A stretch of 64,000 nt of DNA from JAIVJG01 sp964236735 (GCA_964236735.1 CAXSFM010000001.1:458880-522879); one strand, 5' to 3'; shown: positions 36,856 to 45,356, numbered from the stretch's first letter. Made by a program: numbers and translations. Notes: generated by a model not told the origin, from the letters alone.

Positions 36856-38397
36856 TCAGAGTTTCCGCTTCTTCAACGTCTCGTGAAGTTTCCGCGACGC
36901 CGCTGCGCCGTCCGCTTGCTCATTGTAGCCCAACTTGCGTAACAAATCGCGCTGCCCGCGTGCGAGCGCGGGCGAGACGGAGACGTGCGTGCGGACGCCG
37001 CCCGGCTCGACGCGCAGTCCGAAAGGCTCGATCTCCGTCGATAGATTAATTTCATGCGCGCCGAGGACGTTCCCCTCTGTGAACGCGCTCATGCCCGGCA
37101 ACGCGCCGAGTATTTCCGTCAACGCGCGGTTCGCATCCTCGCGCTTTTCCGCTCCGCCGCCTGCTCGACGGTATAACTCTCGATAGACTTCGTCGAGAGA
37201 TTTTTTCCCGCCCGTCTCTCTCATCAAAGTTAAATCGTAGAGGAACGCGACGAGCATCCCTTTGTGATAGACGAGCGAACCGTTGCCGCTCCAACGCCGC
37301 GCCGATGCCTCGATGAGCGAAACTTCCTTCGCGCCGCGCGCCGATTTGTATCCATCGAAGGCGCGTCCCAACGCATTGAGATAATCCTGAAACGTCAACT
37401 GCTCGCGCCGCATCCCTTCGCGCAACGCCACATAGTTCGTGAAGCCTTCGTAGAACCAATCGTAATCGCCATCGAGCGCGAGGCCGTTCGGAATCCACAG
37501 ATGAAAAAGTTCGTGCGTGAGCGAGCCGTTGACCTGAGCCAGCGCCGCAAGTTTCGACGGCGAGCGACCCGTGAGAAAGACGACCGTGCCGCCGCGCGTC
37601 TCCGCGTTCCACGCTTCGGCGGGCACGGCAGAAGCGTTGGGAAACGGCAGCAACGTGACCAGAGCGCGACGACGCGACGGCGCGCCGCCCGCGAGCTTTT
37701 CATAATCCTTCAACGTCTCGGCGATAATGCGCGTGACATCCTCATCCGCGAACGCCCACTCGCCCGCCGAGACGTAAGTGAACTCCGACGCGCCCGCACG
37801 CTCGCGCCGCTCGCGCAAATCCTGCCCGACGACGAAGACCGCCCCCTCCGCATCCTTCACGTCATACACGCCGTCCGTGCCGCGCGTCTCAAGCGTGGAA
37901 ACCTGCCAGCCGGCGGGCAACGCGAAACTCAACTTCGCATCAGTGAGCGGCAGCGGCAACAGATCGCCCGGCATCAATAATCCGCGCGTAGTTGTGAGCC
38001 ATGAGATGTGCGCCGCGTCCGTGAAAAAGTTCGGCGGGTCGAGCCGCAAGTCATAACGAAACCGCGTCGCCGCACGCGCCGCTTCATACTCGCCCGGCGC
38101 AAGCTGTCGCACCGCAACGTCCGCGCCGCTCTCGTCCGCGAGCGTGAGATTTTCAAGGCGCGCGCTCAGATTCGTCGCGCCCGCGTAGGTGTTGCGGAAT
38201 GACCACGCGGTCGCGCCCTCCGCGCGCTTTCCCTCAACCCTCACGCGCGTCGTTGATGCCGCGCTCGTGACGCTCAAATGCGCTTCGAGCGTTCCTTGCG
38301 CGCTCGCCACGCACGACGAGAAAAGGAGCAACGTCAAAGCGCAGCAAACTCTGCGCGCCGCACACCGAAGGTTCTTCCGGTATGCACCCGCGCGCAC
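36856..38397 (-). CDS. Exported M61-family aminopeptidase-like protein
   Basis: 513 residues. GTG 38397 is chosen because GGAGAGAGA lies just upstream and the protein then opens with a signal peptide (CALTLLLFSSCVASAQ). In-frame codons further upstream run through the promoter region of the neighbouring genes. The zinc motif is HELFH at 295-299 with a downstream YEGFTNYVALREG carrying the Glu ligand, as in M1/M61 gluzincins. The last 100 residues, from AFTEGNVLGAHEINLSTEIEPFGLRVEPGG on, resemble the PDZ-like tail of glycyl aminopeptidases, though reduced. It probably trims N-termini of peptides in the periplasm. Convergent or tandem partners: the SH3 lipoprotein gene follows in the same direction after 75 bases. 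Confidence 0.82.
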   Translation of the reverse strand: MRAGAYRKNLRCAARRVCCALTLLLFSSCVASAQGTLEAHLSVTSAASTTRVRVEGKRAEGATAWSFRNTYAGATNLSARLENLTLADESGADVAVRQLAPGEYEAARAATRFRYDLRLDPPNFFTDAAHISWLTTTRGLLMPGDLLPLPLTDAKLSFALPAGWQVSTLETRGTDGVYDVKDAEGAVFVVGQDLRERRERAGASEFTYVSAGEWAFADEDVTRIIAETLKDYEKLAGGAPSRRRALVTLLPFPNASAVPAEAWNAETRGGTVVFLTGRSPSKLAALAQVNGSLTHELFHLWIPNGLALDGDYDWFYEGFTNYVALREGMRREQLTFQDYLNALGRAFDGYKSARGAKEVSLIEASARRWSGNGSLVYHKGMLVAFLYDLTLMRETGGKKSLDEVYRELYRRAGGGAEKREDANRALTEILGALPGMSAFTEGNVLGAHEINLSTEIEPFGLRVEPGGVRTHVSVSPALARGQRDLLRKLGYNEQADGAAASRKLHETLKKRKL

Positions 38398-38649
38398 GTC
38401 TCTCTCTCCGATTTCTCCAGCCTCTTGATGTGATGAGATATACGTGGCGGGCGGCGCATCCGTGTCTCTTAAACGACGTGAGTTCGGGTTGGTTGGCAAC
38501 GTTCGGGCGCGCTCCTTATTGTGCAAAAACACTTGGAAAACAGTAGCACAACGCTCAAGTTGGTGACTAGCGCGACGGGCTTTTCTCCGTGCCGGCGTTT
38601 GATGCCGGCGCAGATGCCTCGCATGGCTTTTCCGGTTCGGGCGCGAGGA
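38398..38649. other. Divergent intergenic region
   Basis: About 250 bases (340 to the next small ORF) without a gene. A GC-rich inverted repeat (GCCGGC at 38591-38596 and 38604-38609) lies in it. I could not identify a convincing minus-strand promoter for the M61-like gene. A strong plus-strand promoter begins at 38650. Confidence 0.5.
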
Positions 38650-38679
38650 CGTTGACAGGCCGTATTGCTGACCGATAAA
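38650..38679 (+). promoter_or_regulatory. Strong sigma-70 promoter of the 25-codon ORF and VWFA gene
   Basis: TTGACA (38650-38655), an 18-base spacer and TAAAAT (38674-38679). The predicted start is near 38686, and the first ribosome-binding site (GAGGAACG) is about 40 bases downstream. Confidence 0.7.
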
Positions 38680-38736
38680 ATCCGCGCTTGCAGATTTCAG
38701 TTTCCCGCATCCGGCGACAGACACAGAGGAACGAAC

Positions 38737-38814
38737 GTGACTCTCATCAAAGTCATCATCATCACCATCGCCTTCATTTTGGGACTCCTTTTCTTCGGGC
38801 GCTTCCTGTTCTAA
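38737..38814 (+). CDS. 25-residue single-span membrane protein
   Basis: GTG 38737 follows GAGGA at six bases and the frame ends with TAA at 38812. The peptide MTLIKVIIITIAFILGLLFF continues GRFLF: one Lys near the N-terminus, about 18 hydrophobic residues, then Gly-Arg and aromatic residues, the usual shape of a small single-span protein. It is the first ORF after the strong promoter and lies six bases before the VWFA start codon, so it may both make a micro-protein and couple translation of the VWFA gene. Independent evidence (homologues or ribosome profiling) is missing. Confidence 0.5.
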   Translation: MTLIKVIIITIAFILGLLFFGRFLF

Positions 38815-38819
38815 GCTGT

Positions 38820-39857
38820 GTGGCTGACGCGACTCTCAAACACGCGACGCATCCACGAACCACACCACGCCCGCGTCCCGCTCAACTTCTTTCACTTCAA
38901 CTTCTAGCTTCCGCGCTCTTGCTGTTTATCTGTGTCGTGCGGACGCCCGCGCAAGGTAACGCGCCGTCTCCCTCGACGGATGAAGTCGTCCGCGTCAACA
39001 CAGACCTCGTGACCATCCCCGTCTTCGTCAAAGACGCGCGCGGCGGGCGCATCTCCGGCCTGACGCAAAACGATTTCGAGGTGCGCGAAAACGGGCGCGT
39101 GATTAAAACGGACTACTTCGCCGCTGGCACGGACAAAGTCGCGCTGCTCTTTCTGCTCGACGCTTCGGGCAGCACGCGCGACATCATCACCGGGCAGCGC
39201 GAAACTGCGCTCGCACTCTTCACACACTTCGGCGCAGGCTCGCGCGTCGCCACGATGCAGTTCACCGAGCGACCCGCACTGACCGCCCCTTTCACGATTG
39301 ATGCGAGACAGGCGCGCGCCGTATTCCGCACGACGCCGGAGGCCAATCGCCACACGGCGATCTTCGATGCCGCGCTCGCCGCCGTCCGCGCCTTCGTTGA
39401 GAGTAAATCGCCGCCGACCGAACGCCGCATCGTGATACTCATCAGCGACGGACTCGACACGGCCAGCACGACGCGCGCGTCCGCCGCCATCAGCGAAGCC
39501 GTCGCGCATGGCGTCTCTTTCTACGTCATACAATTTCCGCTCTACACGCCGCTCGATGGCAGGCTCGTCGCGCGCCGCGCGTCCAAAGGTTTCCGCGAGC
39601 TGGCCGATAAAACCGGCGGGCAATTCTTCGTCGTCGGCAACGCGCGCGACTCGCTCGACCCGCACGCCGAATACGATCTGCGACCGATCTTCCGCGCCAT
39701 CAGCGACGATCTCGCGGGGCAATACGTGCTCGGCTACTACGCCGGCGAAGGCACGCGCGACGCACAAACGCACCGTCTCGAAGTACGCATCACGTCAGAA
39801 GATAAACGCCGTCTGCGCGTGCATCAATTGCGCGAGGACTACACGTTAAAGCGGTGA
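38820..39857 (+). CDS. Exported VWFA-related protein (acidobacterial type)
   Basis: 345 residues from GTG 38820, which follows the 25-codon ORF by six bases and has no own Shine-Dalgarno site. An in-frame TTG at 38688 coincides with the predicted transcription start, so I rejected it. The signal peptide is about residues 22-43 (LLSLQLLASALLLFICVV). Then comes DEVVRVNTDLVTIPVFVKDARGGRISGLTQNDFEVRENG, the characteristic head of the 'VWFA-related Acidobacterial domain'. The VWA domain with MIDAS DASGS sits near 110 and LISDGLDTAS near 205. The family is abundant in Acidobacteriota and outer-membrane-facing, and probably binds metal-dependent ligands. The stop codon is inside hairpin B. Confidence 0.85.
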   Translation: MADATLKHATHPRTTPRPRPAQLLSLQLLASALLLFICVVRTPAQGNAPSPSTDEVVRVNTDLVTIPVFVKDARGGRISGLTQNDFEVRENGRVIKTDYFAAGTDKVALLFLLDASGSTRDIITGQRETALALFTHFGAGSRVATMQFTERPALTAPFTIDARQARAVFRTTPEANRHTAIFDAALAAVRAFVESKSPPTERRIVILISDGLDTASTTRASAAISEAVAHGVSFYVIQFPLYTPLDGRLVARRASKGFRELADKTGGQFFVVGNARDSLDPHAEYDLRPIFRAISDDLAGQYVLGYYAGEGTRDAQTHRLEVRITSEDKRRLRVHQLREDYTLKR

Positions 39858-39936
39858 TAAGTGATAAGTGATGAGTGATAAGAAAAACCGTCTTCTTCTT
39901 ATCACTCATCACTCATCACTTGTCACTTGTCACTTG
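39854..39936. repeat. Heptamer hairpin B (TGATAAG/TGACAAG classes mixed)
   Basis: Left arm GTGATAA-GTGATAA-GTGATGA-GTGATAA (39854-39881). The right arm read on the minus strand is GTGACAA-GTGACAA-GTGATGA-GTGATGA-GTGATAA. It contains the VWFA stop codon (TGA at 39855) and ends five bases before the purH ATG. The right arm joins the word classes of hairpins A and G. Confidence 0.9.
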
Positions 39937-39941
39937 AAATT

Positions 39942-41603
39942 ATGACTGAACAAAACACAGAAGGTTTACGAATCATTCGTCGCGCGTTGTTGAGCGTGTC
40001 GGACAAGACGGGGCTGGTTGATTTCGCGCGCGCGCTGCGTGGCTTCGGCGTCGAAATTCTCAGCACGGGCGGGACGGCGAAGGCTCTGCGCGAGGCCGGC
40101 ATCGAAGTGCGAGACGTGTCGGACGTGACGGGCTTCCCCGAAATGATGGACGGGCGCGTCAAGACGCTGCATCCGCGCATTCACGGCGCGTTGCTCGCCG
40201 TGCGCGATAATGAAGAACATACGCGCGCTCTCGCCGAACACGGCATCGAGTGGATAGACATGGTCGTCATCAATCTCTACCCGTTCGAGCAAACGGTCGC
40301 GCGCGAAGATGTCACGCTCGCAGAAGCCGTCGAGCAGATAGACATCGGCGGCCCTTCGATGATTCGTTCGGCGGCGAAGAATTTTAAGGATGTCGCGGTC
40401 GTTACATCTGCTGACAGTTACACGTTATTGCTCGACGAGATGCGCCGTGCGTCTGGCGCGCTCTCGCTTGCCACACGCAGCGAACTGGCGTGGAAAGCTT
40501 TTAAGTTGACGAGCGGATATGACGTAAAAATTTTCGACTATCTCACCAGACACGCCTCGCCGGAAAACTTTGAGCATGACGTTGACGAAGCGTTGCGTGC
40601 CATTGATGCGGAGAATGTTGAAGACCTTGAAGCCAACGCATCAGACAACGAGCTTTTTCCTCATCTCAAGCTGACGTTGAAAAAAGCTTCCGATCTGCGA
40701 TACGGCGAGAATCCGCATCAGCAAGCCGCGCTCTATTCAAGCGCGCTGTCCGGCGAGATTGAGCGCGGCGGCATCGCCCAATCACAAATTCTCTCCGGCA
40801 AGGAAATGTCTTTTAACAATTACGTTGACGCTGACGCCGCTTGGCAGCTCGTCTGCGACTTCGACGAGACGGCGTGCGCGATTATCAAGCATACGAATCC
40901 GGCGGGCGCGGCGCATGGCTCGACGCTCGAAGCGGCTTACAGACGCGCGCTTGCGACCGATCCCGTCTCGGCCTTCGGCGGCATCGTCGCCTTCAATCGC
41001 GCGTTGGACGAACAGGCCGCGCGCGCCGTCACAGAGATTTTTACGGAGGTCGTCATCGCGCCTGACTTCGACGAGGCCGCGTTGGAAATTCTCAAGTCGA
41101 AGAAAAATCTGCGCGTGCTGCGTGCCGGCGAGGTACGACAGGCTGATGGCTTGGACTTCAAGCGCATCACCGGCGGAATGCTCGTCCAGACGCGCGACAC
41201 CAGACGCCTGACGCGCGACGATTTGAAGGTCGTGACGAAGCGCGCGCCGACAGAAGATGAAATCGCCTCGTTGCTTTTCGCGTGGACAATCTGCAAGCAC
41301 ACGAAGTCAAACGCCATCGTCTATGCGCGTGATGGGCAGACCGTCGGCGTCGGCGCGGGACAGATGTCGCGCGTGGATTCCGTCCGTCTCGGCGCGATGC
41401 GCGCGCAACTTCCCGTCAAGGCTTCTGTGCTTGCCTCCGACGCTTTCTTCCCTTTCCGTGACGGATTAGATGAAGCGGCGAAGCACGGCATCACCGCCGT
41501 TATTCAACCCGGCGGTTCCGTCCGCGACGCGGAAATTATCGCCGCCGCAGACGAACACGGCCTCGCAATGGTCTTCACGGGCGTACGTCATTTCAAGCAT
41601 TGA
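39942..41603 (+). CDS. purH: Bifunctional AICAR transformylase/IMP cyclohydrolase
   Basis: 553 residues, close to the usual 520-540. ATG 39942 gives the start; a TTG at 39927 lies inside the hairpin. The N-terminal MGS-like IMP cyclohydrolase domain (about 10-150) has RALLSVSDKTGLVDFARALRGFGVEILSTGGTAKAL and the LKTLHPRIHGALLA-type motif (VKTLHPRIHG). The C-terminal AICARFT domain holds DLRYGENPHQQAALY, the Lys-His in IIKHTNPAGAA and CKHTKSNAIVYARDGQTVGVGAGQMSRVDS. It makes the last two steps of IMP synthesis, using 10-formyl-tetrahydrofolate. There are no other purine genes beside it, so it is not in a pur operon here. No Shine-Dalgarno site is visible because the hairpin occupies the leader. 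Confidence 0.95.
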   Translation: MTEQNTEGLRIIRRALLSVSDKTGLVDFARALRGFGVEILSTGGTAKALREAGIEVRDVSDVTGFPEMMDGRVKTLHPRIHGALLAVRDNEEHTRALAEHGIEWIDMVVINLYPFEQTVAREDVTLAEAVEQIDIGGPSMIRSAAKNFKDVAVVTSADSYTLLLDEMRRASGALSLATRSELAWKAFKLTSGYDVKIFDYLTRHASPENFEHDVDEALRAIDAENVEDLEANASDNELFPHLKLTLKKASDLRYGENPHQQAALYSSALSGEIERGGIAQSQILSGKEMSFNNYVDADAAWQLVCDFDETACAIIKHTNPAGAAHGSTLEAAYRRALATDPVSAFGGIVAFNRALDEQAARAVTEIFTEVVIAPDFDEAALEILKSKKNLRVLRAGEVRQADGLDFKRITGGMLVQTRDTRRLTRDDLKVVTKRAPTEDEIASLLFAWTICKHTKSNAIVYARDGQTVGVGAGQMSRVDSVRLGAMRAQLPVKASVLASDAFFPFRDGLDEAAKHGITAVIQPGGSVRDAEIIAAADEHGLAMVFTGVRHFKH

Positions 41604-41668
41604 TAATTTTGGCATTTAGAAGAACAGGAATGGATGAGTTATTATGCTTTCAGAGTTGAGGTTTTATC

Positions 41669-42409
41669 ATGGGTTTCCGTATTGCCATACTAGGTTTGTC
41701 ACTAAATACTACTGAGAGATTAGTTGTCATTAAACGTAGCGATAGAAAGGATACTCCGCATCTCACTTTATCATTCCAAAATGTAAGCGGAGAGATAGAC
41801 TGTCATCTCAAATATGAATCCCCACTTAATGATGCTGCCTCAACCTATAAGTCACTTTTCGCAATATCTAAAGAGAACGTGGAATCAACTCTTCAAAACT
41901 TTCTTGTTTCAGCAGAACAAGCTTTCCTGCAATCTATTTTTGGCAATGTAAGAAAAGTTCGCCCAGGATGGTTGGGTAGGCATGGTTACGTAATTGCAAT
42001 ATCTGATGAAGAAGTTGTGAAGAGAGGATTTATAGATGCTGCCCCAAAGCTTCGTGGTAAATACCGCGTTGATTTTGATAAGCTAAAGCTCTTTCTGACC
42101 GTTGATCACATATCTAATATATCCATTTTCAACCCTTCTATACTTCATCACCTCGCCGCAATAAATTACGATGGACAAATTATTGCTATGCGCCTGAGAA
42201 AGCGTCAGAAGCATTTCATGGTGGGGTTAAAATGTATTCAGTGGGAAGATAGAAAAATATGGGTCATGGCCGATTCTAAGATTGTTCATAAAGTCCAGAT
42301 CATGTTTGACAATTTGATACCTTCAAATTTCAGAGTGCAAGTTAAGAATATATGGTACACAATCTTTGACGAGCTTCGTTTAGCTGAAATCGGTTTCACA
42401 AAAGATTAG
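41669..42409 (+). CDS. AT-rich orphan gene of unknown function
   Basis: 246 residues. ATG 41669 follows GAGG at seven bases. The codon use is strikingly AT-rich (runs of TTT, AAA, ATA, GAT) against GC-rich neighbours, and the AT-rich flanks extend from about 41604 to 42484. No signal peptide or membrane span. The protein has several hydrophobic strands (YVIAISDEEVVKRGF, KLFLTVDHISNISIF) and basic segments (MRLRKRQKHFMVGLKC). I recognise no family. It sits between purH and the M48 gene and probably arrived by transfer. A regulator, toxin or phage relic is possible but nothing supports one over another. Confidence 0.75.
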   Translation: MGFRIAILGLSLNTTERLVVIKRSDRKDTPHLTLSFQNVSGEIDCHLKYESPLNDAASTYKSLFAISKENVESTLQNFLVSAEQAFLQSIFGNVRKVRPGWLGRHGYVIAISDEEVVKRGFIDAAPKLRGKYRVDFDKLKLFLTVDHISNISIFNPSILHHLAAINYDGQIIAMRLRKRQKHFMVGLKCIQWEDRKIWVMADSKIVHKVQIMFDNLIPSNFRVQVKNIWYTIFDELRLAEIGFTKD

Positions 42410-42484
42410 CCGTACTTGGAAAAGTTTATGATTCAGTATGAATTGCCTTTGCCCCTACTAATTTGTTGAAGAAGGAAATAAAAG

Positions 42485-43471
42485 ATGTCAGATTTTGAAT
42501 CAATGTCGGAGTCGAACGAAGGCGCGCCGATTCGTTGCCGTTACTGCGGGCAGTTGAATCAGACGAAGGCGGAAGTCGGGCAACAAGCCAAGTGCGGGCG
42601 TTGCCGTCTTCCCTTGTCGGATAGACCGCACAAGAAGTTCGCGGAACTCGATAAGCACGACTACGTGCATCCGGCGGACAGCCGCGCGCTCGCCGCTTTG
42701 CGAATGATTCCCGGCATTGATTCCGCGCTCAAAAAATTGCTGGAAGTGACGGGCGAGTCAGCCATCCGCGTTATCTTCACGGCGAGCGCGGTCAAGGTTA
42801 CGCCGCTTCAATGCCCAGACCTCTACGCCAAGTTGCAGGTCGCTTGCACGACGCTCGGCGTGGATATGCCGGAGCTTTTCGTCCAGCAGAATCCGATGGT
42901 CAACGCCTTCACGGGCGGCGTCAAACATCCCGTCATCGTCCTACACTCCGCGCTCATCGAACGCCTCAACGACGAAGAGACGCTCGCCGTCATCGCGCAC
43001 GAAGTCGGGCACATCCATGCCGAACATGTGCTCTATCTGACGGCGGCGCGACTGCTCGAAGCGCTCGCCAACGTCGCGCTCGCCGCCGCGCCCATCGCCG
43101 CGCTCGTGACGCAGATTCTCTCCGGCACGATGCGCGCAGCATTGCTCGCGTGGGCGCGGCGCGCTGAACTTTCCTGCGACCGCGCGGCCTTGCTCGTCAC
43201 GCAGGACGCGGATGTCATCGGGCGCACAATGATGAAATTGTGCGGCGGGACGTTCGCCTCGAAGGTTGACTACGAGCAATTCCTGCAACAGGCGCGCGAC
43301 TTCCAGAAGACTTACGACGAAAAAGCCCTCGACCGTTTCTGGGCCGACATCATCGCGTCGGGACTGACGCATCCGTTCCCCGTCTGGCGAGTCTCCGAGA
43401 TTCTCAAGTGGGTCGAGAGCGGAGAGTATCAGCGACTGATGAACGACGAACCGGCGAGCGCCGCAGCTTAA
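42485..43471 (+). CDS. M48-family zinc peptidase with N-terminal zinc ribbon
   Basis: 328 residues. ATG 42485 follows AAGGA at nine bases. Cys18, Cys21, Cys37 and Cys40 (CRYC and CGRC) form a zinc ribbon. The peptidase domain has the catalytic HEVGH at 172-176 and the third ligand Glu228 in AELSCDRAAL. A hydrophobic stretch at 190-212 (LLEALANVALAAAPIAALVTQIL) lies between them, as in HtpX and Ste24 relatives that work at membranes. There is no signal peptide and only this one possible span, so it may be peripheral. Its likely job is protein quality control. A heptamer hairpin separates it from fabI. Confidence 0.88.
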   Translation: MSDFESMSESNEGAPIRCRYCGQLNQTKAEVGQQAKCGRCRLPLSDRPHKKFAELDKHDYVHPADSRALAALRMIPGIDSALKKLLEVTGESAIRVIFTASAVKVTPLQCPDLYAKLQVACTTLGVDMPELFVQQNPMVNAFTGGVKHPVIVLHSALIERLNDEETLAVIAHEVGHIHAEHVLYLTAARLLEALANVALAAAPIAALVTQILSGTMRAALLAWARRAELSCDRAALLVTQDADVIGRTMMKLCGGTFASKVDYEQFLQQARDFQKTYDEKALDRFWADIIASGLTHPFPVWRVSEILKWVESGEYQRLMNDEPASAAA

Positions 43472-43475
43472 AAGA

Positions 43476-43569
43476 GTTCAAGGTTCAAAGTTCAAAGTCG
43501 AATGATGAACCTGGAACGTGACATCGAAACGCCGTCGTAACTTTGAACCTTAAACTTTGAACTTGAATC
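43476..43569. repeat. Heptamer hairpin D (TTCAAAG class)
   Basis: Left arm GTTCAAG-GTTCAAA-GTTCAAA, then the related units GTCGAAT-GATGAAC-CTGGAAC. The right arm read on the minus strand is GATTCAA-GTTCAAA-GTTTAAG-GTTCAAA-GTTAC. It starts four bases after the M48 stop and ends directly against the fabI ATG. Confidence 0.88.
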
Positions 43570-44331
43570 ATGCTTCTTGAAAACAAAGTCGGAATCATTT
43601 TCGGCGTCGCTAACAAACGCTCGATAGCGTGGGCGTCGGCACAGGCTCTCGCGGGCGCGGGCGCGCGTCTCGCCTTCACTTACCAGAGCGAGCGTCTCAA
43701 GGAAAACGTCGAGAATTTAACGGCGGGCACGGACGCGCCGCTCATCCAGTGCGATGTGGTGAAGCCGGAAGAGGTCGAGCAGGCTTTCGCAACCGTCAAA
43801 GAAAAATTCGGGCGGCTCGACTTTCTCGTTCACAGTCTCGCCTTCGCTCCGCGCGAGGCTCTCGAAGGCGAGTATCTGGCGACGACGCGCGAAGCCTTCC
43901 AGACCGCGCTCGACATCAGCGCCTATTCGCTCGTGGAGTTGGCACGCGCCGCCGCGCCTTTGATGGCGGAGGGCGGCAGCATCGTCTCAATGACTTACTA
44001 CGGCGCGGAGAAGGTCGTCCAGAATTACAACGTGATGGGCGTCGCCAAAGCCGCGCTCGAAGCCTCGACGCGCTATCTGGCCTCAGACATGGGACAACAC
44101 AACATCCGCGTCAACGCCATCAGCGCTGGCCCCCTCAACACACTCGCAGCGCGCGGCGTCGGCAACATGGGCACGATGCTCAAGCACCACGCCGAGCGCG
44201 CGCCCTTGCGCCGCAACGTCGAGGCGCGCGAAGTCGGCGACGCCGCACTCTTTCTGTGCAGTCCCCTCTCATCCGGCATCACCGGCGAAATTCTCCACGT
44301 TGATTGCGGCTACAACATTATGGCGTTTTGA
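43570..44331 (+). CDS. fabI: Enoyl-[acyl-carrier-protein] reductase (NADH)
   Basis: 253 residues, the usual FabI length. The NAD-binding start is VGIIFGVANKRSIAWASAQALAGAGARLAFTYQ, with GVANKRSIA as the FabI variant of the SDR glycine motif. The active site has Tyr153 and Lys160 (QNYNVMGVAK), with the upstream SMTYYGAEKV giving the FabI-type second Tyr, and the substrate loop NTLAARGVGNMGTMLKHHAERAPL. It reduces the enoyl-ACP double bond, the last step of each fatty-acid elongation round. The ATG touches hairpin D and has no Shine-Dalgarno site. Hairpin E starts one base after the stop. Confidence 0.95.
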   Translation: MLLENKVGIIFGVANKRSIAWASAQALAGAGARLAFTYQSERLKENVENLTAGTDAPLIQCDVVKPEEVEQAFATVKEKFGRLDFLVHSLAFAPREALEGEYLATTREAFQTALDISAYSLVELARAAAPLMAEGGSIVSMTYYGAEKVVQNYNVMGVAKAALEASTRYLASDMGQHNIRVNAISAGPLNTLAARGVGNMGTMLKHHAERAPLRRNVEAREVGDAALFLCSPLSSGITGEILHVDCGYNIMAF

Positions 44332-44404
44332 GCAGTCAGCGGTCAGCATTCAGCTAAAACCGAAAAGTTGAAAAGCTGAGTGCTGATTGCTGACCGCTGA
44401 CTGC
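44332..44404. repeat. Heptamer hairpin E (TCAGCGG class)
   Basis: Left arm GCA-GTCAGCG-GTCAGCA-TTCAGCT. The right arm read on the minus strand is GCA-GTCAGCG-GTCAGCA-ATCAGCA-CTCAGCT. The outer 17 bases pair perfectly. It fills most of the space between fabI and the next gene. Confidence 0.9.
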
Positions 44405-44413
44405 TTTCTCATT

Positions 44414-45184
44414 ATGGCAAGGAACAACAAACGGAAACCCGGCACGACTCCGGCTCAGGACGCGACGCCGGTGCGCGACGCGACGCAGGACGAGCAGTTA
44501 CTACAAACTCCGGGCGCAGACGACTTCACGCAGACAGATACGTGGCGCGTCTTTCGCATTCTCGGCGAGTTCGTCGAGGGCTTCGATCATCTCGCGCACG
44601 TCACGCGCGGCATCTCCATCTTCGGCTCGGCGCGCACGCTCCCCGCAGACCCGATGTACAAGGCCGCGCAGGAGACAGCGGCTCTGCTCGCGCAGGCCGG
44701 TTTCGCGGTGATTACGGGCGGCGGCCCCGGCATCATGGAAGCGGCCAACCGTGGCGCGATAGAAGCGGGCGGCGTCTCTGTGGGCTGCAATATCGAACTG
44801 CCTTTCGAGCAGAAGCCCAACGCTTACCAGACGCGCTCGATGACCTTCAAATACTTCTTCGTCCGCAAGACTATGTTCGTCAAATACAGCAACGCCTTCG
44901 TCATTTTTCCCGGCGGCTACGGGACGCTCGACGAAATGTTCGAGGCCTTGACGCTCATCCAGACGAAGAAGATCAGAAATTTTCCCGTCGTGCTGTTCGG
45001 CTCGGAATACTGGGGCGGGATGGTGAAATGGGTACGCGAGACAATTCTTTTGGGAAAAAATATCGGGGATGAGGATGTGCGGCTTTTGCAACTGACCGAC
45101 TCGCCTCAGGAAGTCGTCGAAATCATTCAACGCAGCCAGGATTCGCTCAACAAAGTGCGCGATCAAGCCACCTACGATTATTAA
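44414..45184 (+). CDS. LOG-family (TIGR00730) nucleoside monophosphate phosphoribohydrolase
   Basis: 256 residues. ATG 44414 is chosen over an in-frame codon at 44387 that lies in hairpin E. It has no ribosome-binding site. The LOG signature is complete: GISIFGSARTLPAD, VITGGGPGIMEAANRGAIEAGG (101-120), RKTMFVKYSNAFVIFPGGYGTLDEMFEALT with PGGYGT at 166-171 and Glu174. Members cleave AMP-type or cytokinin-riboside phosphates to a free base and ribose 5-phosphate, and in bacteria may recycle AMP or pyrimidine nucleotides. The N-terminal 45 residues are hydrophilic and family-specific. It is read with fabI across hairpin E and converges on the DUF2007 gene. Confidence 0.9.
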   Translation: MARNNKRKPGTTPAQDATPVRDATQDEQLLQTPGADDFTQTDTWRVFRILGEFVEGFDHLAHVTRGISIFGSARTLPADPMYKAAQETAALLAQAGFAVITGGGPGIMEAANRGAIEAGGVSVGCNIELPFEQKPNAYQTRSMTFKYFFVRKTMFVKYSNAFVIFPGGYGTLDEMFEALTLIQTKKIRNFPVVLFGSEYWGGMVKWVRETILLGKNIGDEDVRLLQLTDSPQEVVEIIQRSQDSLNKVRDQATYDY

Positions 45185-45278
45185 CAGTGGCTACCAACGC
45201 AGCGGTTCCCGCGCCGTCATCAACATCACAATAACCTCACGCACTCGTCTCGCTCACGACGCAATCTCCACTACAGAA

Positions 45279-45356
45279 ATGATGAATGCGGAATGATGAG
45301 TGATGAATATCATCAAGAGCGCCTTTGTCTTTCATTCATCACTCATCACTCATCAT
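45279..45356. repeat. Heptamer hairpin F (TGATGAA/TGCGGAA class)
   Basis: Left arm AT-GATGAAT-GCGGAAT-GATGAGT-GATGAAT, identical in order to hairpin C. The right arm read on the minus strand is AT-GATGAGT-GATGAGT-GATGAAT-GAA. It overlaps the last codons and the stop of the minus-strand DUF2007 gene. Confidence 0.9.

Noticed and set aside
38398..38724. An M61-like start upstream of 38397
   Set aside because: The frame would run through the divergent promoter region and place a long Arg-rich tail before the signal peptide.
38688..38819. VWFA start at TTG 38688
   Set aside because: It coincides with the predicted transcription start of the 38650 promoter and the translated extension is His/Arg-rich and unlike a signal peptide.
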